Shown: piece after piece, positions 34,786-44,304 of the stretch | How positions within the stretch are numbered: the first letter of the stretch is position 1 | Layout: every line of letters starts with the position of its first letter | NCBI GenBank assembly: GCA_018873225.1 | Contig: JAEILZ010000010.1 | Coordinates: forward strand, 124,001 to 188,000 | Reading direction: 5' to 3' | Source of the DNA: [Phialemoniopsis] sp. UDSM-2020 | Taxonomy: Eukaryota > Ascomycota > Sordariomycetes > Thyridiales > Thyridiaceae | DNA length: 64,000 bases | The notes under the pieces: generated by a model | Database searches by the model: none | Told to the model about the DNA's origin: nothing | Seen by the model: the letters and a program-made list of their open reading frames with translations, nothing else | Program-made: the position numbers and the translations under genes

Positions 34786-35623
34786 CTACTCACCATCTTG
34801 ATATGGCATGTACGGAGCAAGATAGCGCTCATACTCCTCAAAGTGACCCTTTCGCATGCGACACACCTCCGCCATTCCTCTCGGATTGTCAAGATACCGC
34901 GCACCAAAGTAATCCCAGATTATGCCTGGGAAGAACGGAAGTCCACCATTGTCTTGGGTCGGCGGTGGGTTTGTGAAGGACACTTGCTCAGTGAGCAATT
35001 CCTCATTATTCAGGCATTGGACTACCTGGCATCTGTTGCACAAAACGACAGGTCAGTCAAGGATTTTGAACGTCTTTGCTCCGTTCTTGGGTTGCAAGAA
35101 ATGAAGAACAAACTTACGCCCAATCGCGACTACCCCGTGGCTTCTCATTGTCCAAACAAAATTGGAACTTGTGTAGGCGATGGTAAATGATGTGATCCAG
35201 GACGTCATGGACTGAGAAGTCCGAGGCTAGGCCCAGGTAACATGCTCGATTATCTGTAGGTACCTCTGTTTCCTTGTCGTCGGGCACTGCCGCAATGTAC
35301 AATTCGCTACCCACGTGGGTCGCTCGCGGCTCCCTTCGTGTTCCGGGCTGTATGTACAACAAGAGTTGCGAGTAATCCGTACCTCGGAACTCGTAGGTGC
35401 CATCTAGTTGGAGCTCGAAATGGACCGCATTGGTTCGGTCGTTGTGAGCCTTCACGAACTCGCTGTCGGTCGCTCTTTCCGAGAATCTGCAGACAAGTGC
35501 TCGGACGTTGCAGTCTCGCCAGGCCTGAGGGTTGTCTTCTAGGGGCGACCTGGAGAGATTCCACCGTGGAAAGTTCAAGTCGTAGAGCGCAGGCTCTATT
35601 CCATTGCTACGTGGTTGGCTCAT
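34786..35623 (-). CDS. RDW-intron family member 3
   Basis: Exons 35623-35118 and 35032-34786 give 250 aa. The family pattern is visible as DRTNAVHFELQL, the strand SELYIAAV, NRAC, RLHKFQF and GSRDWA, then a phase-2 intron. The second exon starts ACQVVQCLNNEE where others have TQ, and contains YFGARYLDNPRGM. Its C-terminal block RKGHFEEYERYLAPYMPY is nearly the same as RMGHFEEYDRHLDPDMAY in member 5, the strongest pairwise match in the family. An in-frame ATG exists 162 bp upstream, but it lies before the TATA box at 35707-35715, so I use the inner ATG. No signal peptide, membrane segment or known domain is visible; function unknown. Confidence 0.72.
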
Positions 35624-36234
35624 TGTGGCGGTCAATATCGCTAGTGAGGTCCACAAGAGATACTCTGCTTGGCAGGAATTGAAGTCAACCGTGGCATTGG
35701 GGAGTGTCTTTATATACCTGCGGTGCTCTGAGTTTGCGCTTCGCTCGCAGTGGTGTGAATCACGGGATGTCTTCCTATACACCATATGTCATTAGCAGGT
35801 TTGTTGGTGAGTATTACGCTGTCAGTTTATGGTGTCACTGGTTGTGATGACGACTGTGCAGGGCGTGTTGTTTGCTCAAAGAGACACAAGGTACTTAAGT
35901 AGGTAACAACAGGAAAACGCAGGAGTGTGATGAGACTGAAGTAAAAAGAAGTGACGGTATCAGGAACTGAGTATTGTCGACATAGCGCAGATTTGCATCT
36001 GGTTCTTGAATTATGCTCATCTCGGATTTGTTGGCAGGTGTCACATCATGATAATTAGTGATTCTAGCATCGTCAAAGCCCGTGACAAGTGTTGTTAGAT
36101 CAACGTCGCTCTCGGAGAGCTTGTATTTGCCTCCACTGGCTCCAAAATTGCTGCACTTCATTGAAATGCTAGCTCAACCAAAAAGTAAAAGTCTTCGCAG
36201 CCATCCGCACCCCCGGACCACACCCACTAAAGAC
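35624..36234. other. Intergenic region between RDW-family members 3 and 4
   Basis: Promoter of member 3 and 3' flank of member 4. An 88-codon minus-strand frame (35895-36161) is open but has no shared motif, so I leave it out. Confidence 0.45.
35707..35715 (-). promoter_or_regulatory. TATA box TATATAAAG of RDW-family member 3
   Basis: Strong TATA consensus on the minus strand, about 85-90 bp before the ATG at 35623. It also decides the start choice for that gene. Confidence 0.5.
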
Positions 36235-37131
36235 CTATTCGGCGTCCTCGTCGTAGTAATGGAAGCCATTTGTCACCACAGGAACTTCGTCGTCAGGATG
36301 GGAGCCATTCGTCACAGGAAGTTCATACTCTGGGGCATATGGAAATTCGGCAGACTCGTTGCGAGGGTGGTAACCGAAGCGACCCCTCTGAATCAGACAT
36401 GGAACCCCCTCGCCCCGCGGTTCACAGATGTAGCGCCTGCCCAACACTTGGAGAATGTTCCTGCTATGTAGCTCTGGCACGTTTGGCACCGATGATTGGA
36501 TATCAAGGCTGATGATCCTGTAACATCGAAGGATCTCTAGTGCTTGAACCCTACAGGTGAATGATGGTGATCAGCCGCTTGTGCCATATCCGTGATTGCA
36601 AAAGGGTACTTACATCCAGTCACGCATGCCCAATATTGGCCGCGTGGGGTCAAAATAGAACGAGAACAGTTCCAGTCCTGCGGTGACCAGGGACGTCACC
36701 AGGGTGCCGAGCGAGATGCGGTCGTCGAGGAGCCTCAGTAAACAAAGTCTGTTGTAGGCAGGCCTAACAATATCGTGAGACCAGGGCATGACGATCAAGG
36801 TGCCGCGCTGATAAGAAGGTTCGTTGGCATAGAAACTGGCAAGACACATCTGTATGAGGATCCTGTCGTAGTTGGCGTAGTCGATGTTGAACCCTGCTCG
36901 CACCTCGGCCTCCAACCAGAGGACGTTGCGAAACTCGTTGTCAGCTGTGACAGGCTGCCCTTCTAACGAAGAGTCCGAGAAGTAAAGCCGTAGTCCCGTA
37001 ATAACCAGGTCTTGAACTTCTGGAGGGACGGCCAAAGATCCATTCTCGGTGATGTTCCATTGAGGAACGGCGGGCAAGTTGCCGTTATGCAAAGAGCCTA
37101 GAGATGTTGTTGGGGACTGTGACGAAGACAT
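36235..37131 (-). CDS. RDW-intron family member 4
   Basis: Exons 37131-36614 and 36550-36235 give 277 aa. Family features are NEFRNVLWLEAEV, the strand GTLIVMPW, NRLC, LFSFYF and GMRDWM, then a phase-2 intron. The second exon opens VQALEILRCYRIIS and has LGRRYICEPRG and RGRFGYHPR, the counterpart of RxGHFEEY in members 3 and 5. The C-terminus carries an imperfect internal repeat (ELPVTNGSHPDDE and EVPVVTNGFHYYDE) and ends in an acidic run. Gene 5 is divergent from it across a 681 bp promoter. A TATA-like element lies at 37219-37225. Function unknown; no signal peptide or known domain. Confidence 0.72.
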
Positions 37132-37218
37132 TTTAGCCTGTCAAAGTTCGATGGGAAGCTCTCAGCGTTGTAAATAAATTCATGCTTGGGAAGGAGAACT
37201 GGAGAGTGTTACCTTTAA

Positions 37219-37225
37219 TTTATAA
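37219..37225 (-). promoter_or_regulatory. TATA-like element of RDW-family member 4
   Basis: Reads TTATAAA on the minus strand, about 90 bp before the ATG at 37131. Confidence 0.4.
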
Positions 37226-37737
37226 GCAATAGATGTGTCAGTCCCTTGCTGTCACGCAGAGCCGAGGGCAAAGGGGTTACGTTGGCGACTCGATGCACGG
37301 CTGTGACAAGATTTCTAGTCCCAGAGCCAGAACAATGGACCCTAGTGCCTACGACGGGCGGTAGGCTTGAGTTCCGGGGCCCTTCAGCCAGCTATCTCCC
37401 CTCGGATGGGAAGTGATTCTACCAAACAAATTTCAACAGATCCAAATCTAATACTAGCTTTACCATCCTCACCACCTCCGCCGGCACTGAGTAACCTGGC
37501 CACCCCCTCGTCGCGTTCACAGCCTTTAGCCAGTCCCTGCTTTTCCTTTGACATTCTGGTGTCGAACAAGTCGGATGCAATGCAGAGTCGTTGGGAATTG
37601 TGGCGCCTCCAGAGTTCTATCGTCCCAATCGAGGTACGCGAATCACTCCTTCAGGACCCGTACTGGTAACAGGTTGCACGGGTTGTCATACCACCAGGCT
37701 AACCAATGTGCAACCCATTCGCCCATCATGTATGCAC

Positions 37738-37744
37738 ATATAAA
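37738..37744 (+). promoter_or_regulatory. TATA box ATATAAA of RDW-family member 5
   Basis: About 70 bp before the ATG at 37813, the same layout as the TATA boxes of members 1, 3 and 4. Confidence 0.45.
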
Positions 37745-37812
37745 CACCGACAGAACACTCCTCCGTCATTCAGGCCTCAGCACGTTCAACCACTCACCCT
37801 ACAACATACAAA

Positions 37813-38705
37813 ATGTCGCAAGACGAGGGCCGGTCTACGATGTCAACAGACGCACTGTCGTTGAGCAGCGAGTCCGACGGCTCCGAGGGATATCTCATGT
37901 GGAATCTCTCCGAGATGGAGCCGACAGACGTCGCCAATCTACTGCCAGATGCCTTCCGCAGGACCATTATCACGCGTTGGCGCGCCCTCTTCACTAGGAC
38001 TTCGCAATTTGAGGAGGACATCGTCGCGGCGGATAACAAGTTCGGGAACATCGTTATGATCGAGATCCTTTTCAAGCAGCCTTACGAGCACGAGGGCGTG
38101 GCCTACCCCAAAGCGGTCATCCAGATGACCGGCGGCAAGGAGCCGGGTAGCCAGCCTTCCCACGTCAAAAGCCAGCTCAGGATTGTGCCTCTACAGAGCA
38201 CCTACGACCTGCCGCATCTCAATCGAGTCTGCACGATCACCAACCGTGCGGAATGCACGGTCAACTACCTTGTCTCGGTCATCTTCCGGCACCGACTACA
38301 CAAGTTCCAGCTCTTGCTCGAGGGTGACAAGAAGATTGGCATTCGTGACTGGATGTAAGTCAAGGTTCCATACCTAGCTGGACGTTCCATATCGCTAACG
38401 TTTTATTCCCACACCACAGGACGCAGTTCCTCTGGATCCTGAGAGAAGAGGGCGTGATTCATCATCACGTCTCGGCACCTCTTCCACCTCCCGCTCATGC
38501 CCTCCTTCCGACGTACAATATTTTGGGTATTCTTGGGTACCGCTACCTGCGTGAGCCTCTCGGCCAGGAAGACCGTCTGCCTATCCGCATGGGACATTTC
38601 GAGGAATACGATCGCCATCTTGACCCGGACATGGCATACGACACTATAAATACGGCGACAGTCTTGTCACACGCATCCGTTGACTCAGGGAATGTCGAGA
38701 CATGA
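37813..38705 (+). CDS. RDW-intron family member 5
   Basis: Exons 37813-38354 and 38420-38705 give 275 aa. An acidic Ser-rich N-terminus leads into LMWNLSEMEPTDVANLLPDAF. Family features follow in order: DNKFGNIVMIEILF, the strand SQLRIVPL, NRVC, RLHKFQLLL and GIRDWM, then a phase-2 intron. The second exon opens TQFLWILREEGVIHHH and has LGYRYLREPLG and RMGHFEEYDRHLDPDMAY. It is the most complete member and a good query for searching. No signal peptide, transmembrane helix, zinc-binding pattern or catalytic motif that I know is present. Two domains separated by the intron seem likely, the first rich in predicted beta strands. Function unknown. Confidence 0.75.
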
Positions 38706-39274
38706 AAGAGTCCAGCTTTTGCCCACTGTCGGGTCTGACACGTAGCTTTGCCGAGTGAGCGAGGTAGTGTTAGAATACAATTTTGGAAGTTCCGTCCTCA
38801 TGATGGATTTGACTGTGGCACTCGTATCCCCAAAGAGGCTTGCTCTGTGTCCGTGTCTTGGGCGTTGATTAGTCTTGCATAAAGCATCTTGAAACACGGC
38901 CTGGCTCTCTGTGCCGTTGTGTCATTCCTGGACACGTGGATAGGAGCACGGGCAGTCCGCCAAAGCAGTTCTCTGGAGGGGTACGTCTGCAAACCGGGCT
39001 GGAAGATCCGTTCGAAGCAAGCGTCATGGAATTGTTGTAGAGTATAGATCCAAGATAAACGTAGTTTGAAAGAGAAGAATGTCACTGCCTCCGACCAAGC
39101 CAACTTCGCCTGTGTCCTACATATGCGCCGCGTGCGTGTACCATTACTCTCCATCCATCGTCGCCCAAATTTGCCACCTCGCTCGCCTTCAAGTCACCGC
39201 TATGCATCGAAAGAGTATATCACGACCGTCCATTTTCTTAATCCATCCTCGAATATCATTCAACTCGCGCGTCA
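38706..39274. other. Intergenic region
   Basis: 3' flanks of RDW-family member 5 and a small membrane protein gene. Nothing recognised. Confidence 0.5.
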
Positions 39275-39730
39275 TCATTGCTTCCCCTGCCGCTTAATCG
39301 CACGGATGACCTCCTCGCCGACAAAGATCACGGCCACCGCGACGAAAGCCCATGGTACCACGTCGCCGACCCACATCCGGCCAATCCGCACATGAATCCA
39401 GAACATGCGCAGCATGCACCGCCATGGTGTGAGTATCTCGCATATGGCGGCGACGGGCTGGACCGCAACGAGGTCGTAGGATCGGCGGGCGGCAAAGAAG
39501 CCGTGGTAGAGGGCGAAGCAGCCCAGCAGGAGCAGGACGAACTCGCGGAAGGAGATGGAGGCAGGGGAGGAGAGCACGTCGGAGGCGCGGGCAAGGCGGT
39601 TGGAGAAGAAAGTCGGGCGGCGGGCGGACGCGTTGCGGCGGTGGTCGTTGACGTTGTGGCCCGAGGGGTGGATGCGCCGGTTGGGGTCGGGAAAGCCCGC
39701 GTGGGGGTTGCAGCCGCTTCCGCAGGACAT
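39275..39730 (-). CDS. Small predicted membrane protein, unrecognised
   Basis: A single exon of 151 aa starting MSCGSGCNPHAGFPDPNRRI; the frame continues upstream only to a TTG. Two or three hydrophobic segments are visible (EFVLLLLGCFALYHGFF and VVPWAFVAVAVIFVGEEVI), with a basic C-terminus (RAIKRQGKQ). The middle part LTPWRCMLRMFWIHVRIGR is amphipathic. I do not recognise the family. The pattern of a hydrophilic N-terminus and two helices fits an ER or mitochondrial membrane protein. Reading frames on the opposite strand are as long, so some doubt remains, but codon choice and hydrophobic pattern favour this strand. Confidence 0.55.
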   Translation of the reverse strand: MSCGSGCNPHAGFPDPNRRIHPSGHNVNDHRRNASARRPTFFSNRLARASDVLSSPASISFREFVLLLLGCFALYHGFFAARRSYDLVAVQPVAAICEILTPWRCMLRMFWIHVRIGRMWVGDVVPWAFVAVAVIFVGEEVIRAIKRQGKQ

Positions 39731-40350
39731 GGTGATGGACAAATCTGACTGGTAACCGGAAGTCTTCTAGTCGATGGAGTGTGTAGAGAGATTGAAGATC
39801 AGAGGGGAAGGACAGGGAGAGGAGAGAAGAGTGCGGGCTGACGATGTTTTCGCGAGAAGTTGAGGGTTGAAGTTGAGTCGATGGCATGGTGGCTTAGGCG
39901 GCAAGAACCCACTCCACCATCGGCGATAGCGGCTGCCTGTTGCCTTCTTAGCCAGGGGTTGGCGTCTTTTTAGTGGGGATGACATCCATTTTTGGTACCA
40001 GATCCCCTTTTTTCCGCCGCCATCCATTCTAGAACTCTAGAATCAACATCAGCTCTACTTTGACACTCACATCTTCTACAACCCTCGCTGCTTTGTCGAA
40101 CGCTTACTCGCGCCCACGACACATATCAAGCGATCCCTGTCGAATTGACAGCCTGGTTCACCACAGTGACGCGGGTGTCCTGGGTCGGCAGGGATTTTGA
40201 GGAGCATTGTGACCTCATTTTGGCGCGGCCGCCCCGCAAAAGCCAAGTACCTCGCCTATCTTATCGCCACTTTTGCACGCACGTCAGGGTGCAGGTGCGA
40301 GCACTCACCTCGCACCCACGACATGAACAACAGCAACCAGACGTCAATAA
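39731..40350. other. Intergenic region of normal base composition
   Basis: Promoter of the small membrane protein gene. It changes abruptly at about 40340 to AT-rich DNA. No gene is supported. Confidence 0.45.
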
Positions 40351-40620
40351 CAGATAAATAGAAACAGTAAAGATGATCTAGTCTTACAGTATCCTCTAAA
40401 TAACAGCTAGATAGATATTCTCTGTCTAATCTATTAGTATTATTAAATAACTAGATTTATATCTTTTTCTTAGTAAAACGATAGAATTAAATATACTAGT
40501 ATTATTATTTTTAAGTAAAAACTTTTTTCTTATAATAAATTAATAAGGGAAATTTACTTCTTCTTTAACTATTAGTTATTCTCTCTTATCTGATTTTCTT
40601 AGTACGAACAGTGCCTGCCC
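40351..40620. repeat. AT-rich, TpA-rich island (RIP-like)
   Basis: About 270 bp dominated by TA, TAG, TTA and CTAGATA-like words, in sharp contrast to GC-rich DNA on both sides. C-to-T mutation at CpA, as made by repeat-induced point mutation, leaves this kind of composition, so it may be the remnant of a mutated transposon or duplicated segment. No open frame, terminal repeat or transposase trace can be recognised. The SRA-YDG gene with nonsense mutations begins less than 1 kb downstream. Confidence 0.5.
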
Positions 40621-40826
40621 TCTAGGCTTAATATACCCTCTCCCCTTACAACCTAGGCCTCTCAGATATCGTCAGACATCAGACGATTTGCACCTACCAC
40701 CTACCACCTGCCAACTACACCTTCCTCATCACCTTCTCCTAGTGACTCAGCTCCTTCCCAACGAAGTCCTCACCAAATCAACAAGCCTAGCGATAAGATA
40801 AGGGCTACCACTACTATTTAAAGACC

Positions 40827-40885
40827 TCTTCCCCCCCTCCCTCTCCATCCCTCCTCCATCCCTCCTCCACCTCCATCCATCGCAG
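40827..40885. repeat. Pyrimidine-rich imperfect tandem repeat
   Basis: A CT-only tract becomes repeats of about 10 bases of the type CCATCCCTCCT. It lies in the putative 5' leader or promoter of the SRA-YDG gene, where such CT-tracts are common in fungi. Confidence 0.4.
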
Positions 40886-40923
40886 ACCACACATCGCCAC
40901 CGCAGCCCTCAAGCCCTTCTCAG

Positions 40924-41327
40924 GTAAGTTCTCCAACCCAACCGCAATCAAGATAGGTATCGGTCTTCAATCAACCAACCTGGGATGCCCCTAGGTTGGT
41001 TGAGATACCAAAGTTGCCTATCAGGTTGCGCCCCTAGGCGACTCTTGAGATCGCTGAAATCTGAATCCCTGATGATACTGATTTCAATTTTTCCAGTTCT
41101 AGCCCAGTTTGAACGCCTGAGTGCGACAGTGCACCGAGTCAACGTCCGCCAACCGTCCGCATAGCAACCCAGCCATTGGTATGCCCCTACCGAGCCTGAC
41201 CTGAGTATAAAGACTTTCCTTTGAACGGATCATAAGTCTGTACTCCTTTTGGATTTCATATCTAAGTTTGGAGAAGATTTTTGTTTGTGAAATCACTTCA
41301 ATAACTTTACTAACTCAAAATCTATAG
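40924..41327 (+). other. Possible 5' UTR intron of the SRA-YDG gene
   Basis: A perfect donor CAG|GTAAGT at 40924 and an acceptor TCTATAG at 41327 bracket a 404 bp stretch ending six bases before the ATG at 41333. This suggests a leader intron. It is inferred from splice consensus only. Confidence 0.35.
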
Positions 41328-41332
41328 CAAAT

Positions 41333-41599
41333 ATGACTACTCTAGATTCTGTTTCCAAGGTGGTTTCAGTTGCATCAACAGACCAGGGCCGCGTCGACAA
41401 CCTGCTACACCTCCACAAAATCCTGAGGAATACGGCTCTACAATACAAGAAAGGACCGGCTCTCTGGGATCAGCGGATGATCTCTGCTTGAGAGCCGGAG
41501 ATCGAGCAGATCCTACTCTCGCTTGAATCACCTGCTTTCACTATTACGCTGCAACTGAAGAAAGTTGGTAAGATCTAGTCCTCCCTGGACGTTATCCTT
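41333..41599 (+). pseudogene. N-terminal part of the SRA-YDG gene, interrupted by two stops
   Basis: An ATG at 41333 is in frame with the intact SRA frame downstream. The segment reads LLHLHKILRNTALQYKKG, LWDQRMISA, stop, IEQILLSLESPAFTITLQL, stop, then runs into the downstream protein. Its helical Leu-rich pattern resembles a TFIIS N-terminal (LW)-type domain. The stops are TGA at 41489 and TAG at 41576. Both could come from single C-to-T changes (CGA and CAG). I found no GT-AG intron that removes both and keeps frame. So the full-length gene is broken, or translation starts further in. Confidence 0.6.
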
Positions 41600-42460
41600 A
41601 TGAACCCCGAATATAAGTTCCCAGAGTACCTTGTCAACCGTGGCAAGGCTCTGCTGGGCAAATTCGAAGAGGCGAACTGGGGCGCTGACGCTGTCCCGGA
41701 CGAGGACGAGATCGTCGACGCTACTTCTGGCAGTGACGAGGACGAGTCCGATGATGCTGCGCCTTCGGCCCCGGTTGCCAAAGGTGCTGCCAAGGCTTCT
41801 GGTCCGTCGACTGTCACCCCGGCTCACCGCACCCACCCCATCTATGGTGCAGAGGGCATCATGCGTGGCGTCTGTGTGCAGCACAGCAAGCCAAAGGTGT
41901 ACCTCCTGGACCTAAGCTTCCCAGCAAAGACCAGCCAGGTCTTCGGAGACAACGGCCTGAAAGCGGGTGCCTGGTTCCCGTTGCGGGTCGCGGCTCAGCG
42001 TGATGGTGCCCATGGCCAACGCGTCGCTGGCATCTCGGGTACGACTACTCTGGGTGCCTATTCGATTGTCGTCTCTGGATCGTACGATGATCTCGACGTC
42101 GATGAGGGCGAAACCCTGTACTACTCAGGCTCCAAGAGCCACACGAACACCGATCCCAACAAGCCGCTACCATCTTCTGATGGCACCAAGGCACTCAAGA
42201 TGTCACTGTCGACCGGCAAGCCTGTCCGTGTCCTGCGTACTTCTAGCGGAAAATACCCCTTCAAGCCGACCGTCGGCATGCGATACGACGGTCTGTACAC
42301 CGTGGTCAAGATGTTGACCCCTAAGAATGGGCTGGGCGGCAAATACGAGCAGTTCAAGCTCACTCGTCTCCCTAATCAGCCGTCCTTGGAGTCGCTCCGG
42401 GCGTCTTCGCCTACTCCTGAGCAGGCTCGCGATTTCGACAAGATTCATGACTACTACTAA
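41600..42460 (+). CDS. SRA-YDG domain protein (methylcytosine-binding type), truncated start
   Basis: From the first ATG after the second stop the frame encodes 286 aa. An acidic linker (DEDEIVDATSGSDEDESDD) precedes the SRA-YDG domain: GIMRGVCVQ, KAGAWFPLRVAAQRDGAHGQ, VAGISGTTTLGAYSIVVSG, YDDLDVDEGETLYYSGSKSH, and PVRVLRTSS...RYDGLYTVVK. The YDG-type motif and the DEGETLYYSG segment match UHRF1/SUVH-like SRA domains that flip and bind 5-methylcytosine. No RING, SET or PHD partner domain is present, as in many fungal SRA proteins. If translated from 41600 the SRA domain would be complete and only the N-terminal helical domain lost. Nuclear location and a role in reading DNA methylation are inferred. 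Confidence 0.7.
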   Translation: MNPEYKFPEYLVNRGKALLGKFEEANWGADAVPDEDEIVDATSGSDEDESDDAAPSAPVAKGAAKASGPSTVTPAHRTHPIYGAEGIMRGVCVQHSKPKVYLLDLSFPAKTSQVFGDNGLKAGAWFPLRVAAQRDGAHGQRVAGISGTTTLGAYSIVVSGSYDDLDVDEGETLYYSGSKSHTNTDPNKPLPSSDGTKALKMSLSTGKPVRVLRTSSGKYPFKPTVGMRYDGLYTVVKMLTPKNGLGGKYEQFKLTRLPNQPSLESLRASSPTPEQARDFDKIHDYY

Positions 42461-43050
42461 GTTCGGCCGGTAGAATCAAGGGGGAGGGGTTCGAATTCGG
42501 ATTCTGGGATGCTCCTTATGGGAGGAGCTATGATATTTTTTGGGCGTTTCAGGGACTTTCAGTAGATGGCATGGCGGACCTGGAACTGCGATACATACAC
42601 TTTTTTCTTCGGCTCAGGACAGGGCACTGAGGATTCATGAGGAGTTAGGGGTCAAATGAGGGACAAAGATACCAAGGATTTGCGTTGTTTTCTCTGCTTT
42701 TTTTAGGTCCTGAAAGGGCGTAACTAAGGATCATCAAGAGCCCCAAAGGCTTCACAATGAAATTTCCGTTCAATGGACATGCTTTCCCTTACAAATGGCG
42801 TGTCTACTTGCGTTTTCCATGCCTTTTTTTATAAGTGACGTGCTTGTCTCAATGGTGGCGGTAATGGTAAATAGTTGGACAGAACGCACGGCAAAGACAT
42901 CATTCGAAATACTCAAAGGCCAAAAGAATTTCATTGCGTGGTGATTATGAAATCTAAAACTACAAAGGCTCCAAGATCACTCCCCATTATCCTCTCTTTC
43001 TTATGATTGCTACTCATTCTCGTTGTAAGGTCTGCCGCTGATCAGGTCAA
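42461..43050. other. Convergent intergenic region
   Basis: 3' flanks of the SRA gene and a secreted protein gene. Nothing recognised. Confidence 0.5.
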
Positions 43051-43790
43051 TCAATGGACAGTAGTGTTGACGGAACCAGGAGGGGCATCGGGGAAGTCTG
43101 GGCTGCAGACGCCGTTGGGTCCCGGAAGGGCGTAGAGATCCGGGCGGTATTTATCCTGGTTGTTGCAGTTTGCATAGCCAATGACGACGTTGTAACCCTC
43201 GGTAGGGTGGAATAGCTGTCCAGAAGTGCCGCCGTCCCAGGGAGCGCAGCACAGGTCCTTGAGCTTCTCCGCCATCCATGCGATGTTCGTGTTCGGGACG
43301 CCGATCATTTCGTCGTTGCCGTTGTTGCACACCTGAGGGTAGAGAAGAAAGGGTAAGTCAGTCTGATGAGCACTGTGGAATGGTTGCTGAAGAAGGGGAA
43401 GAAGAAAGACTTACGTAGATACCGCTGGTGTTCCAGCAGAAGACGCGAACGCAGGCGCCGGGGTTGACACGCCAGGTGTGCTCGTGGTTCTTGACGTCTT
43501 CGGTCACCATGTTGTTCTGGCGACCGGTGGCAAAGGTGCCGCAGAAAAAGGCTGTGGGGTATGGATGTCAGCATCAAAGCAAGGTACACGATTGGGGATC
43601 TGGAGAAACACTCACTGTAGTCACCGTAAAGGTGGGAAGCAGTGTCGGTGATATGCTTCTCCTTGGGCTCGCCGGGATCGGGCAGCTTGTCGGGGACGAT
43701 GCGGAAGGATGTGTCGCGATCTTGAATCTCAGCAGGGCTGGCGGCGGCGAGGGCCGCGCTGGCCAGGGAGAGGAGGGTGCTGATTCTCAT
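43051..43790 (-). CDS. Secreted cysteine-containing protein, unrecognised
   Basis: Three exons (43790-43616, 43551-43415, 43332-43051) give 197 aa. A signal peptide (MRISTLLSLASAALAAASP) is followed by a charged region and then a core with eight cysteines (FFCGTF, ACVRVFCWN, YVCNN, DLCCAPW, NCNN, VCSPD). Conserved-looking segments are NHEHTWRVNPGACVRVFCWN and HPTEGYNVVIGYANC. The even Cys count suggests four disulfides. It resembles small secreted proteins of plant-associated ascomycetes but has no domain name that I can give. The start ATG at 43790 follows a TTG-opened frame that I reject. Confidence 0.8.
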
Positions 43791-44304
43791 GGTTGCGGAG
43801 GTGGTACTGGAGAGGAATGGAAACTGCAAAGAACGCCGAGCTCTGAGGTATGTAGAGGAAGAGAACTTGAGAACGAGACTTCGTGGGAGAAAAGAACTTA
43901 TTTATATTGCCATCTCTGCCTCACATTTGATGGCATCACGGCCATCACTATGAAACGACACAGAAACCCTGCTTCATCCCCAACGAGATTGAAAGGGCTG
44001 CCTGGCTGAATATTGGGCCAAGATGACTTCGATTCGATCCGATAATGGGGACGATCCTGACGAGACTGGGGAATGTGGCCACAATGAGGATGCTGGAGCC
44101 TCCACCTGATTGTGTCAAGCAAACACTAATGACACCTCAAACGGGTCGACTCAAGCACAAGATTGACTGTCACGGTGTCACTACGTCACGAGTCACTAGT
44201 TCTTCATTCGAAGGGAACACGTCTTGAATTATTCGTCTACTCGACAATACCCTTGAAAGCAAGCATCTATAGCAATCGTACACCTTCTCTTCCGTGCAAC
44301 AAGT
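43791..44304. other. Intergenic region
   Basis: Promoter of the secreted protein gene and 3' flank of the esterase gene. Nothing else recognised. Confidence 0.5.

Larger units (their letters stand above)
37132..37812. promoter_or_regulatory. Divergent promoter between RDW-family members 4 and 5
   Basis: This spacer carries one TATA element for each gene (37219-37225 on minus, 37738-37744 on plus). No coding frame is supported in between. Confidence 0.5.

Noticed and set aside
35624..35785. Upstream in-frame ATG for RDW-family member 3
   Set aside because: It lies upstream of a strong TATA box at 35707-35715, so it should not be in the transcript.
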